Shown here one piece after another: positions 27,430-36,422 of a DNA stretch of 64,000 nucleotides; positions within the stretch are counted from its first letter, which is position 1, and each line of letters begins with the position of its first letter. Origin of the DNA: UMGS1590 sp036303105. GTDB taxonomy: Bacteria > Bacillota > Peptococcia > Peptococcales > Peptococcaceae. The notes below the pieces were generated by a model. It was not told the origin of the DNA. It searched no databases and was given only the letters and a program-made list of their open reading frames with translations. The stretch covers positions 51,070 to 115,069 of the forward strand of contig JAXJBF010000019.1 in assembly GCA_036303105.1 (NCBI GenBank), read 5' to 3'. The translations under genes were made by a program, and so were the position numbers.

Positions 27430-27903
27430 TCAAAACTGTGCTGCCCATGTTTCAAGCTCAGCAGCGCTGGCGTTGGCAGCAAAACGTTTGCCCTCTTTGA
27501 GCGTGGCTCCTTTGCAGGATGGTGCCAGTTCTGCGTTGGTTTGTCCCATGCCGGAGCTGCCAGATGTAGCAAATGGAATGATTGTTTTTCCAGACCAATC
27601 ATGTGCTTCTAAGAAGGTGTTGATAATGGTTGGTGCAACATACCACCAAATTGGGAAACCAATAAAAATCGTGTCATAGCTCGCCACATCCAACGTGTTC
27701 TTTTTTATCGCCGGACGCTGGCTTTTATCGTTCATTTCTATCGAGCTGCGGCTCTTTTTGTTGGTCCAATCCAAATCAGCTGAAGTATACGGTTCGGCCG
27801 GTTCAATCTCATAAACATCAGCACCAATGGATTCAGCAAGTGTATTGGCCACATGTGCGGTGGTTCCGGTGGCCGAAAAATACGCAACCAATTTCTTACT
27901 CAT
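27430..27903 (-). CDS. Flavodoxin
   Basis: 157 residues. The FMN phosphate-binding loop is FSATGTTAHVANTLA, and the flavin-stacking region YDTIFIGFPIWWYVAP has the Trp pair. The protein carries low-potential electrons between redox enzymes in the cytoplasm and may replace ferredoxin. It lies 21 bp downstream of the TetR gene and upstream of the CMD-cupin gene, and AGGAGG precedes the ATG, so TetR control is likely. Its N-terminal loop (S-A-T-G-T-T) is close to that of the MdaB/WrbA-like short flavodoxins, but the length fits a free flavodoxin. Confidence 0.9.
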   Translation of the reverse strand: MSKKLVAYFSATGTTAHVANTLAESIGADVYEIEPAEPYTSADLDWTNKKSRSSIEMNDKSQRPAIKKNTLDVASYDTIFIGFPIWWYVAPTIINTFLEAHDWSGKTIIPFATSGSSGMGQTNAELAPSCKGATLKEGKRFAANASAAELETWAAQF

Positions 27904-27924
27904 AAGAAATCCTCCTTTATAAAT

Positions 27925-28554
27925 TCATGGGCAGACAGCCAGCATGTTGCGTGCAGTCTGCAAAATCATGTCGCGCGGGGTGTAATAAGTAAATTTAAAA
28001 CCAATCGCCTGCACTGCCGCGCGTTGTTTCTCTGTGGTGGCTGTATAAGGATAAATGCCGTACATAAAAGGAAAGAACGCATAGATAAACGCTTGCCGTG
28101 CCTCTTCATCCAACGCTGGCTGTGTTTTTTGCAGCAAGGCATCCACCAAGGCAAAGGACTGGGCAAAAGCACGCTTGAAATCAATCAGGCAATCCAGACG
28201 GCTGTGCGCCTCAATGTCAAACATATTCATTGAAAGAATTTTTAGCATCAGCATGCGCTCAGAGAGTGTATCTGCCAGAATTTCTGCCAATTCTTCTCGA
28301 GACAATGTCACCGATTGCATCAATGACGTTTCCAATGATTCGTTCCAACGCGTGAATTCACGCTCAATAAGCGCCAGAAAGATCTCTTCCTTTGTTTGAA
28401 AATAATTATAAATGGACGTACGTGTGAACGTTGTTGCCTGGCCGATCTCTTTAATCGTCACTTCCTTGAAGCTCATCGTTTCATACAGTTTTTCGCAAGC
28501 ATTGATGATCTCCTCACGCCGCGCATTGGTCAATGCCTCAGACCCTTTAGGCAT
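27925..28554 (-). CDS. TetR-family transcriptional repressor
   Basis: 209 residues. The N-terminal HTH (residues about 25-55, VTIKEIGQ then TRTSIYNYFQTKEEIF) is typical of TetR, and a helical ligand-binding domain follows. GGAGGGCGTC is the ribosome site. Three copies of a perfect 13-bp palindrome lie within 100 bp upstream of the start, so the repressor very probably controls its own operon (TetR, flavodoxin, CMD-cupin). The ligand is unknown; by analogy with similar redox operons it may be an electrophile or quinone. Confidence 0.93.
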   Translation of the reverse strand: MPKGSEALTNARREEIINACEKLYETMSFKEVTIKEIGQATTFTRTSIYNYFQTKEEIFLALIEREFTRWNESLETSLMQSVTLSREELAEILADTLSERMLMLKILSMNMFDIEAHSRLDCLIDFKRAFAQSFALVDALLQKTQPALDEEARQAFIYAFFPFMYGIYPYTATTEKQRAAVQAIGFKFTYYTPRDMILQTARNMLAVCP

Positions 28555-28581
28555 AGACGCCCTCCTATCTTCGCTTTATTC

Positions 28582-28652
28582 TGACACTGTGTCACTACAC
28601 AAATAATAGCACTACGCTGACACAGTGTCAATATTTTTCTGACACTGTGTCA
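28582..28652. promoter_or_regulatory. Three TetR operator palindromes
   Basis: TGACACTGTGTCA at 28582-28594, TGACACAGTGTCA at 28618-28630 and TGACACTGTGTCA at 28640-28652. The centres are 36 and 22 bp apart, close to three and a half and two helical turns. They lie just upstream of the TetR gene. Perfect palindromes of this size repeated at a repressor promoter are strong evidence for autoregulation. Confidence 0.85.
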
Positions 28653-28671
28653 GTTTTAATTTACCCATAAA

Positions 28672-28701
28672 AAAACAAGCTGCCTAAAAGGACAGCTTGC
28701 A
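28672..28701 (-). terminator. Rho-independent terminator
   Basis: CAAGCTG and CAGCTTG (- strand stem with TCC/AGG extension) followed by seven T residues on the - strand, just past the exporter stop at 28710. Confidence 0.8.
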
Positions 28702-28709
28702 AGATTTGA

Positions 28710-30128
28710 TTAATGTTTTTTAGCATTTTTGATGCCAAGGGAAACCACAAAGCCCACTACTGCTAAGATCACCGTGAAATAGAGGCCATAATGGGTACCC
28801 TGAACGAAAGCCTGGGCGGTGTCCGCGCCACCAGCAGCTGTGTATGTGCTTTGACCAATGGCCAAAAGGCTGGTTGCAACAGCGGTACAAACAGCACCAA
28901 GCACTTGCTGCATGGTATTAAGAATGGTGCTGCCATCGGTAGACAATTCGCCAGGCAGCGCATTGAGTCCGCTGGATTGTGCAGGAGACATAGCCAAAGG
29001 CACACCAATCATGATGATGACGTGGCACAGGATAACATAACCGATGCTTGAATCGGTACCAGCCATCGAGAGAAGAATGGCACCAACAGCAGAAAGCAAG
29101 AAGCCGATACGGGTTGGAATTTTTGCACCGATCTTATCATACAGCGTACCGGCGAAAAGAGAAACCAACGCATTGACCACACCGCCAGGAAGCATGATGA
29201 TCCCTGTCATGGCAACAGGCAGAAGCATACCATTTTGAATGTACTGTGGCAGCAAATACATCGAGGAAAGGGTGATGCCAAAATCAATCATCACCAGAAG
29301 TGCACCAATGCGAAACGCTGGAATAGCAAATGCACGCACATTCAATACAGGCACCTTCATAGACAGCTGACGTTTTGCATAAGCAGCGATGCATACAACA
29401 CCGACCACGATCCCACCGATTACCGGCGCAGACAGCCACCCCATGGCACTGGCAAGGCTCACGCCCAATACCAGACCACCAAAGCCTACACAAGAAAGCA
29501 CACAAGATAAAGCATCGATGTGTGGTTTGGTTAACTCATAAGGGCTAATCATATACTTAGCAGTAAATGCCATCGCGATGATCAAAACAATGGCAAACAA
29601 GAAGAAAATGCCACGCCAGGAGAACGCACCCAGAATAATCCCAGAAAGGGTTGGCCCAATAGCTGGCGCAAACATGATGATCAGCGCTGTCAGCCCCATG
29701 GCTGCACCGATTTTTTGTGGAGGGAATACCTCAAGCACCAGTGCGAACATCATTGGCAGCACCAAACCAGTGCCAATCCCCTGAATCATTCGCCCTGCCA
29801 GAAGCAGTCCAAAAGAGTTGGCACATCCGCTGATCAATGCACCAATCGTAAAAGCTCCCAATGCGAACATGCTCAAATTGCGCACCGAGAACCATTTCAT
29901 CAATAAACTAGCGAACGGCAGCACCAAGCCGATGACCAGCATATAGCCAACCACCATCCACTGTGCATACGCCGCACTTACTTGAAACACACTCATCAGC
30001 TGTGGCAAAGCAATGTTCAACGATGTTTCGCTGAACATACCAATGAATGCACCCAAATACAGCCCCATCATGACCAAATAAGGATTTTTGGTCTCAACAC
30101 GGGCCTTCATCATAATTGCTTGACTCAT
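28710..30128 (-). CDS. MFS drug exporter, DHA2 (EmrB/QacA) family
   Basis: 472 residues with about 13-14 membrane spans. Signature elements are GMFSETSLNIALPQLMSVF in span 1, the RNLSMFALGAF loop, GRMIQGIGTGLVLPMMFALV and the antiporter motif APAIGPTLSGIIL. The 14-TM DHA2 group are proton-driven multidrug or dye exporters. The ATG at 30128 is used; AAGGAGG lies 13 bases upstream, slightly far. The three TetR palindromes lie beyond its 3' end, so direct control by that repressor is not evident. The next gene upstream is a small lipoprotein-like frame and an XRE regulator. Confidence 0.9.
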   Translation of the reverse strand: MSQAIMMKARVETKNPYLVMMGLYLGAFIGMFSETSLNIALPQLMSVFQVSAAYAQWMVVGYMLVIGLVLPFASLLMKWFSVRNLSMFALGAFTIGALISGCANSFGLLLAGRMIQGIGTGLVLPMMFALVLEVFPPQKIGAAMGLTALIIMFAPAIGPTLSGIILGAFSWRGIFFLFAIVLIIAMAFTAKYMISPYELTKPHIDALSCVLSCVGFGGLVLGVSLASAMGWLSAPVIGGIVVGVVCIAAYAKRQLSMKVPVLNVRAFAIPAFRIGALLVMIDFGITLSSMYLLPQYIQNGMLLPVAMTGIIMLPGGVVNALVSLFAGTLYDKIGAKIPTRIGFLLSAVGAILLSMAGTDSSIGYVILCHVIIMIGVPLAMSPAQSSGLNALPGELSTDGSTILNTMQQVLGAVCTAVATSLLAIGQSTYTAAGGADTAQAFVQGTHYGLYFTVILAVVGFVVSLGIKNAKKH

Positions 30129-30307
30129 AAAATTAATGATTCCTCCTTCTTTTCTTGAACCGTGAGTAATCTTACCATAGGTAAACATCCCTTCGTAAGC
30201 AAAATTTTCGTCAAAAAGGCCCTTATAAAAATAATTTTTACTAATGTTATGTTACATACTTAAAAATACATTCCATATTTTATTTTTTCGCATATTTTTT
30301 CTGCTGT

Positions 30308-30344
30308 AAAAAAAGCGTTGTCGCCTTGACAAACGCTTTTTTTC
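30308..30344 (-). terminator. Rho-independent terminator
   Basis: AAAAAAAGCGTT and AACGCTTTTTTT with an inner GTC/GAC pair around an 11-base loop. It would end transcripts from the XRE regulator or the small frame at 30439. Confidence 0.8.
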
Positions 30345-30438
30345 ATGAACTTATATTCATTAAACATTTTATTACACGCACAACAGCTCACAGACAAGGC
30401 AGCGAACAACTTTTGCCCAGCCCTGGCGCATCGTCTGC

Positions 30439-30525
30439 CTAACCCAAGCTGCATCCTGCCACAACAACCAAAATAGCAGCCATCAGCCATAAACTGACTC
30501 GACTTTTGCAAAATCTATCCATCAT
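30439..30525 (-). CDS. Possible 28-residue lipoprotein-like peptide
   Basis: ATG-ATG start after AAAGGAGCG, then a short basic segment (MMDRFCKSRV), a hydrophobic helix (LWLMAAILVVV) and a lipobox-like AGCSLG before a TAG stop. It is 34 bp downstream of the XRE membrane regulator and before that transcript's terminator. The pattern is that of a tiny lipoprotein or membrane peptide. With no homologue in view, this remains a prediction. Confidence 0.4.
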   Translation of the reverse strand: MMDRFCKSRVSLWLMAAILVVVAGCSLG

Positions 30526-30558
30526 AACTATATAACGCTCCTTTCTCTCAACTCACAT

Positions 30559-31560
30559 CTACTTCTTGCGCACCATGGCTCCAATGCCCAGTACCGCTGC
30601 ATATAGCACCGCCGCGCTTGGCCAAATGATCCAGGTTCGATCCCAGGCCATGGTCCAAAAACTCCAAAACAAATAAATGGCCGTTGTCAAACACCAATAC
30701 ACCGTTGCCAACGGTTCGTTGCGCTTGTTCTCCAGTTTTTTTCTGCGCGAATAATCACCCTCTTCCAAAAGCCGCTGGAAACTGCCATTGATATAACAAG
30801 TACGCACCAAAATATTCACACCCACCGACACAATGGCCAGCGACACCAAAAATCCGACAACAGCAACCATGCTGTCTTCATCATATATCGCCGCCACAAA
30901 CAACGGCACCCCTGCTAAAATACACAAACCGACACCCATCACCAGCATCATGCTATGGCGCTGCGCATAACCATCGCGACGCTTGCGCACGATCCCTTCC
31001 ACGCCGTAAGCCAATTCCACTGGTGTCTTTTCCAAATACTCATACACTTCCAACTGCCGGCCATACAACAGAAACATAGCCACACCCGCTGCCACAAAGA
31101 GCAGCATCACTGGCAAACCAATAGCTGCAGCAAATTCTTCTGAGATACGATAACCACCTTCTTTGCCAGACAAACTGCCCAAGAAGATCAGCACCATTGG
31201 CGATAAAATACACAGGCTCACCCCCAGCGCAATCTTATTTGACATCGCCTGCGCCAGATCCATGTACTCATTCGCCGTCTCCAACTCCACCACGCAAGCA
31301 CGCTCATCATCCGGTGTCGGCTCATCCATGACTATTCCTTCAGCCTTTTCTTCGACGATTTCAACATTTTCTTTCAATAAATAGTCTGTGCTGACATCGA
31401 ACAACGCACTCAGCTTGAGGATCTTATCCAAGTCCGGAATCGACTGTCCGCTCTCCCACTTCGACACACTCTGCCGCGACACACCCATCTGCTGTGCCAA
31501 CTCTTCCTGCGACCAGCCATTCTTCTTGCGCAAATTAGAAATCTTATCTGCCAGGATCAT
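30559..31560 (-). CDS. XRE-family HTH regulator fused to a membrane domain
   Basis: 333 residues. Residues 1-65 are a Cro/C1-type HTH (LRKKNGWSQEELAQQMGV, RQSVSKWESGQSIPDLDKI). A linker of about 60 acidic residues leads to a C-terminal half with four to six membrane spans (IALGVSLCILSPMVLIFLG onwards). Such membrane-anchored XRE proteins are common in Firmicutes and are thought to read envelope signals. AGGAGGG precedes the ATG. A CAACCGCCGGTTG palindrome lies 100 bp upstream; a related palindrome precedes the similarly built regulator at 60814, so both may recognise the same site. Confidence 0.9.
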   Translation of the reverse strand: MILADKISNLRKKNGWSQEELAQQMGVSRQSVSKWESGQSIPDLDKILKLSALFDVSTDYLLKENVEIVEEKAEGIVMDEPTPDDERACVVELETANEYMDLAQAMSNKIALGVSLCILSPMVLIFLGSLSGKEGGYRISEEFAAAIGLPVMLLFVAAGVAMFLLYGRQLEVYEYLEKTPVELAYGVEGIVRKRRDGYAQRHSMMLVMGVGLCILAGVPLFVAAIYDEDSMVAVVGFLVSLAIVSVGVNILVRTCYINGSFQRLLEEGDYSRRKKLENKRNEPLATVYWCLTTAIYLFWSFWTMAWDRTWIIWPSAAVLYAAVLGIGAMVRKK

Positions 31561-31661
31561 ACCAATCCCTCCTTTATGTTTCGCCAGGCACCTGTATCCT
31601 TGACACTTTCATCCTAACAAAACAACCAGTTACACACCACCAAGCCGCCTTGGAAATCTGT

Positions 31662-31674
31662 CAACCGCCGGTTG
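31662..31674. promoter_or_regulatory. CAACC-N3-GGTTG palindrome upstream of XRE regulator
   Basis: CAACCGCCGGTTG, a perfect inverted repeat about a single central base, overlapping a TTGACA -35-like hexamer on the - strand. The same half-sites occur upstream of the second XRE membrane regulator at 61503-61519. Confidence 0.5.
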
Positions 31675-31774
31675 CAATCGCTTCACACCGCGGAAAACAG
31701 TCCTCCTGTTCGTTGCTTACATTATGCACAAGACCGCAAAGAGATACAACCATTTTACCCTTTATTACAAAAAC

Positions 31775-31811
31775 AAAAAACAGCGTTTATCCAAAAAAGA
31801 TAAACGCTGTA
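31775..31811 (-). terminator. Rho-independent terminator
   Basis: ACAGCGTTTATC and GATAAACGCTGT around an AAAAAA-rich loop, with a T-rich run on the - strand, 22 bp past the symporter stop. Confidence 0.85.
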
Positions 31812-31832
31812 TGTAAAGGAAAGAAAACAAAT

Positions 31833-33266
31833 TTATTTTTTCACTGATGCGGCATGCTGTTCTTTGATGTCTTCTAATGTTAGATAACGTTCATTTTTCA
31901 GCAAACTATAAGATTTTTTCTTATGCCACAGTCTAAAAATAAAGATTAACGCAATCGAACCAACAGCAAAGGCACCATAGAGAAGAGCCATTGTTGTACC
32001 AGACAACTGTCCACAGCAATACATGACAACAAACGGTGCCACATAACCGCCCCACATAAAGACATTCATCAAGCCCATTTCAGCGGCAGCAGTCGTCTTT
32101 AATTCAGGGTCAACAATACGAATCAGCGCCACACCACTTGGGCAAGTCCCTGTTGATGTTCCCCAGAGACCAAGCAAACGCTCAAAATCATACGCACCAT
32201 TGAGATGCTCCGTGAAATAGAGACAGAATACAAACGTTACAATCGCTGTTCCAAGGCAAGCCAAAATAATAGGAATGAGCCATTTACCAACAACAGCAAG
32301 CTGAACAGCCATAAATGCAGCACAAATCATAAAGTCGGTGCCCCAACCAGTGATACGGGACTGCATATTATCATCATGATATTTTTTAGTGTTGGTCTTA
32401 TTCATAATGAATTTGATCAGATAACCCACTAACAAACCAATCATAAATTCCATGGAACCAAACGTACTAACAAAAGTTCCCAAGAAATTGGTTGCTGGAA
32501 TGGCACGAAGCGCCGCACAAATTGGCTGTGTAATCGCATAGCCAAGACCAACTAAGGCAAAACTGAACGCCAGAGAATCAATGTTACCACTATACGTGGT
32601 CATCGTACCTGCGATCTGGGTCTGTTCTTCTGGTTCAAAAATACCACGTTTAATACCAGAACTGATTTCACGAGGATAGGTAGCCAGATTATGTCTCAAA
32701 CCACGCTTTGCAATAGGGACGCCAACCAAAAATGCAAAGACAAAGCCCAATACTGCAAATGTAATACCTACCTGCTGTGCGTCAGGCTGTAATCCACCTG
32801 CTTCAATCATCGCACCATAGGTTGCAGACTGACCAGGGCCCTGGCAAAACGCAAATGGAATCTGTAATCCATACTTTGCAGACATACCAAAGATCCCACC
32901 AACAAGCGCTAAAACACCAAAAGCGACAATGGCCTGTACGGAATACAGCGAGCTCCAAACAAAGCCTTCAAGCATGGCACCTTTTGCTGATTCTTTTCCT
33001 GAGCTAACCCCTTCTTCTTTTGGGGTTCCAGTGAGCCCCATTGAAATAAAGGTAATCGTAAAGAGATTTGTGACAATAGTGTTGAGCAAGTTAAAATCTA
33101 CACCTAATCGGGTAAGAATGCCGGTGTTCATTAAGATAAAACCTATGATACCACCAGTTACACACGCCGGCATTAAAATATTGCCAAGAGGTTTAATAAT
33201 GACGCGCAAGATTACCCCGATCAGGAGCATAACGCCAATCCACGACATACTGATCATGAGTGTCAT
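31833..33266 (-). CDS. Na+/glutamate symporter family (GltS-like) permease
   Basis: 477 residues with about 12 membrane spans and the GltS two-repeat layout: VIIKPLGNILMPACVTGGI near the N-terminus, the AFCQGPGQSATYG re-entrant-like segment, and the second-half GLWGTSTGTCPSGVALIRI segment. Family members take up glutamate with Na+. This protein is longer and the loops differ, so another amino acid or organic anion is possible. AGGGAGAC precedes the ATG. It is divergent, across 485 bp, from an amidohydrolase gene, and the two may form an uptake and cleavage pair for an N-acyl or amide compound (inference). Confidence 0.8.
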   Translation of the reverse strand: MTLMISMSWIGVMLLIGVILRVIIKPLGNILMPACVTGGIIGFILMNTGILTRLGVDFNLLNTIVTNLFTITFISMGLTGTPKEEGVSSGKESAKGAMLEGFVWSSLYSVQAIVAFGVLALVGGIFGMSAKYGLQIPFAFCQGPGQSATYGAMIEAGGLQPDAQQVGITFAVLGFVFAFLVGVPIAKRGLRHNLATYPREISSGIKRGIFEPEEQTQIAGTMTTYSGNIDSLAFSFALVGLGYAITQPICAALRAIPATNFLGTFVSTFGSMEFMIGLLVGYLIKFIMNKTNTKKYHDDNMQSRITGWGTDFMICAAFMAVQLAVVGKWLIPIILACLGTAIVTFVFCLYFTEHLNGAYDFERLLGLWGTSTGTCPSGVALIRIVDPELKTTAAAEMGLMNVFMWGGYVAPFVVMYCCGQLSGTTMALLYGAFAVGSIALIFIFRLWHKKKSYSLLKNERYLTLEDIKEQHAASVKK

Positions 33267-33751
33267 AATGATGTCTCCCTTCTAAAAAATAAAATATGCC
33301 ATTGCTCGAAGCCCTCCTAAGAGCTTTTTGCTTGCATCAAATATACAATAGAAAAAGTTCAACAACAATTACATGTTTATTCATCTATTTAACATATATT
33401 TCAACCACAATTCTATATATACTTGATTTTGTCATGTTGATATATTTTATATTTTTGAAGCCATCAAAAAAACGCCTTTATAAAGGTATTTTTAGCATCT
33501 TCTTTTGCAAGCACATATTATAATCCACTCTAATAATTATCATTATTTGTAATTATAAATATCTAAATTCACCATTTATTCATAATTTCTTGCTTAAGGC
33601 TACATCTGTTTTGTTTATAAAAATGTATTTTTAATCAATTAAATTCACCTCTAAACTAATATTAAAGATTTTAAAATCTGCGTCTCTAAAGGCTCGAATG
33701 ATTAGTTGCGCAACTATTGATTCATACTTAAAGAAAGCAGGTGTAACCACC
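33267..33751. other. 485-bp AT-rich divergent intergenic region
   Basis: No coding frame with a ribosome site is seen. A weak hairpin (ACGCCTT, TAT, AAGGTAT followed by TTTT) lies near 33470-33493, and AT-rich tracts at 33520-33570 could hold the divergent promoters of the symporter and the amidohydrolase. Confidence 0.4.
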
Positions 33752-35362
33752 ATGAAAGTGTATTACAACGGTCCCATCTTAACGATGGAAGATGAGGTTC
33801 CTCAGGCGGAAATCCTTATTGAAGAAGAAGGCAAAATCAATTATGTTGGTCCAAAGGCACTCGTCACAATTCCTGATGATGCTGAATGGGTAGATCTCAA
33901 AGGACACACATTAATGCCGGCTTTTATTGATGGCCATGGACATTTCAGCCAAGCAGCCATGTTTGCTCAAACCTGCAGATTATTTACCGCAGAATGTTAC
34001 GATGACATCGTTCGTTTGCTTTCTAATTATTTACAAGAACATAAAAATGCCAATGCTATTTTAGGCACTGGCTATGATCATAATTTCTTAAAAGAGCAGG
34101 CGCATATCACAAAAGATGTACTTGATCGTGTCAGCACCGAGATCCCAGTGGTCGCTCTTCATACCAGCGGCCATATGGGTGTTGTTAATAGTAAAGCCTT
34201 AGAAGTAGCACATATTACAAAAAATTCTCCAGAAATCCAAGGCGGCGTCATCGGTCGTGACAAAAACGGTGAACCCAATGGAATCCTTGAAGAAACCGCC
34301 ATGCATGCCGTACTCATGCCAATCATGAGTCAAGCAATTTCATTTTATCCACCAGATTTGGCCAAAGGCATTCTCGACGCACAGCGATTATATGTTGAAA
34401 ACGGGGTACTTACGGCCCAAGAAGGCGCTGCTTCAGCAGATGATATGAAACTCACCAGGACTGTTGCTGAAACAGGTAATTTAAAAATAGATGTCATCAG
34501 TTATCCATGTTTTACCATTGGTGATGCCTCTGCACGCACCCTCGTTCAAGAAAATACCGATTGTCTCAATCATTATGTCAATCACTATAAAATTGGTGGC
34601 TACAAAATTGTCGCCGATGGCTCACCACAGTGTAAAACAGCTTGGTTAACAAAGCCTTATGAAAACGATGGAGATTATCGCGGCTATCCTTGGCTTACCG
34701 ATGAGCAAATGCAGGAATATGTTGACATTGCGCTGGATGACGGTTTGCAGTTGTTGACCCATTGCAACGGTGATGCTACTGGTGATCAATTCTTAAATGC
34801 TTATGAAAAATCCTTAGCACGTTTTCCTGAAAACGACGAACATCATCATTTACGACCTGTCATGATTCACTGTCAAACTGCACGCAACGACCAACTCGAT
34901 CGCATGGCAAAAATGAACATGATCGCATCCATCTTCGTAGCCCATGTCAACTACTGGGGCGATGTGCATTTGAAAAATCTTGGCCCTGTACGCGGACCCC
35001 ATGTTAGTCCAGTCAAAGATGCCATGGATCGTGGCGTCGTTGTAAACTTCCATACAGATACACCAGTCACCATGCCATACATGCTGCACTCTGTCTGGAC
35101 TGCAGTCAATCGCATCACTCGCAGCGGACAAGTGCTCGGTGCTGATCAATGCGTAGATGTTTGGGAAGCATTGAAAGCGGTCACCATCAATGCTGCCTAT
35201 AGTTATTTTGAAGAAAATGAAAAAGGCTCGCTCAAAGTTGGCAAAAAAGCCGATATGATCATTCTTGATCAGAATCCACTTACTATCGACAAAATGGCTA
35301 TCAAAGATATTAAAATACTCTCAAGCATCAAAGAAGGCGAGGTGCTTTATCAAGCTGACTAA
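33752..35362 (+). CDS. YtcJ-like metal-dependent amidohydrolase
   Basis: 536 residues of the amidohydrolase 3 family. The metal-binding HxH is in FIDGHGHFSQ, later ligands are in LLTHCNGD and MIHCQTARNDQL, and the terminal Asp is in NFHTDTPVT. The N-terminal beta-sandwich (MKVYYNGPILTMEDE) and the C-terminal GSLKVGKKADMIILDQNP complete the fold. Family members hydrolyse amides, cyclic ureas or N-acyl groups in the cytoplasm; the substrate cannot be inferred more closely. An upstream ATG would add 18 residues, but AGCAGGTGT fits the start at 33752. Its neighbours are a divergent GltS-like symporter and two LysR regulators. Confidence 0.88.
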   Translation: MKVYYNGPILTMEDEVPQAEILIEEEGKINYVGPKALVTIPDDAEWVDLKGHTLMPAFIDGHGHFSQAAMFAQTCRLFTAECYDDIVRLLSNYLQEHKNANAILGTGYDHNFLKEQAHITKDVLDRVSTEIPVVALHTSGHMGVVNSKALEVAHITKNSPEIQGGVIGRDKNGEPNGILEETAMHAVLMPIMSQAISFYPPDLAKGILDAQRLYVENGVLTAQEGAASADDMKLTRTVAETGNLKIDVISYPCFTIGDASARTLVQENTDCLNHYVNHYKIGGYKIVADGSPQCKTAWLTKPYENDGDYRGYPWLTDEQMQEYVDIALDDGLQLLTHCNGDATGDQFLNAYEKSLARFPENDEHHHLRPVMIHCQTARNDQLDRMAKMNMIASIFVAHVNYWGDVHLKNLGPVRGPHVSPVKDAMDRGVVVNFHTDTPVTMPYMLHSVWTAVNRITRSGQVLGADQCVDVWEALKAVTINAAYSYFEENEKGSLKVGKKADMIILDQNPLTIDKMAIKDIKILSSIKEGEVLYQAD

Positions 35363-35387
35363 CCCCACAGAATTATTCACATTAGAA

Positions 35388-35433
35388 AAGAAATACAATA
35401 AGATTACTAATAAAGTATCTTATTGTATTTCTT
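35388..35433 (+). terminator. Rho-independent terminator
   Basis: AAGAAATACAATAAGAT pairs with ATCTTATTGTATTTCTT across a 12-base loop, with a T-rich tail, between the amidohydrolase and the first LysR gene. Confidence 0.85.
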
Positions 35434-35463
35434 ATTTATAACTTTAAAGAAAGAGCTGATCTT

Positions 35464-36411
35464 ATGAATCTTTCCCAATTATATTATTTCCAGATTGTTG
35501 CCGAAGAAGAGCACATCAGTCGTGCCGCGGAAAAGCTCCATATTTCGCAGCCCTCTCTGAGTACCACCATTCATCGCTTGGAAGCAGAATTAGATACTCC
35601 ATTGTTCGACCATCGAGGACGTAACATCTATCTAAACGAAGCAGGCAAAAAGCTTTTAGAACATGTACAATTTATTTTTTCACAAATTGACCACCTAGAA
35701 AAAAATCTTCGGCAAAAAAAATTTCATCGTGCCCACGGACTTTCCATTGCTGTGAACAACTATAGTTTTCTTGACGGTTGGCTTACAAAATTTATTCTTT
35801 CAAATGATCAGGCACGCATCACACAATCCCTAATGACTGAAGAACAAATGATTGATGCATTATTAGAAGAAAAAATAGATCTTGCCTTAGGAGATTTTTC
35901 AGAGCTGCCTGCAGACATCAATCAACACATCCTAGTAGAAGATGAATACGTCGTTGTTGTACCAGGAACACATCCTTTTTCAAAGAAAACCAATTTATGC
36001 TTTAATGATATTCTTAACGAATCGTTCACAGCATTACCTGCTAATAGCGTTAATTGCTTCATCTATCCCCTCTTTGCCCAAAGAAATACAAAACCAAATG
36101 TCATCTTCGAAGGCAACCAGAAAATGATGTTAAAACTATTTCTAAAAGGTCACGCACTTATTTTTTCAACGCGTCAATTAATGTATACCCAACTAGACAA
36201 TGCCACAGAAGATGACTTGGTGGCTTATGAATCTGGACTGTATTTAATACCTATTGTTGATCTTGATACCAAATTCAAACTTTCCATTTGCTGGAAAAAA
36301 AATCGCGAACTACCAACTATGGCCACAAAGCTACTCAATGCACTCATCCACGACTATAACAAATACTCCGATGACACCGACTATACATCTGCTTTACCTA
36401 AAGTCTTATAA
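35464..36411 (+). CDS. LysR-family transcriptional regulator
   Basis: 315 residues. The HTH (EEEHISRAAEKLHISQPSLS) is followed by an effector domain. It is the first of two LysR genes only 11 bp apart; the stop is followed directly by the AAGGAGG site of the next gene, so they are co-transcribed. The proteins differ enough (different HTH recognition residues) to have different targets or to act as a pair. Likely targets are the upstream amidohydrolase and symporter or the downstream MFS genes. Confidence 0.9.
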   Translation: MNLSQLYYFQIVAEEEHISRAAEKLHISQPSLSTTIHRLEAELDTPLFDHRGRNIYLNEAGKKLLEHVQFIFSQIDHLEKNLRQKKFHRAHGLSIAVNNYSFLDGWLTKFILSNDQARITQSLMTEEQMIDALLEEKIDLALGDFSELPADINQHILVEDEYVVVVPGTHPFSKKTNLCFNDILNESFTALPANSVNCFIYPLFAQRNTKPNVIFEGNQKMMLKLFLKGHALIFSTRQLMYTQLDNATEDDLVAYESGLYLIPIVDLDTKFKLSICWKKNRELPTMATKLLNALIHDYNKYSDDTDYTSALPKVL

Positions 36412-36422
36412 GGAGGTGCTCT

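Noticed and set aside
30260..30511. An 83-codon - strand frame after the XRE regulator
   Set aside because: It runs across the terminator and in a different phase from the better-supported 28-codon lipoprotein-like frame, with no ribosome site.
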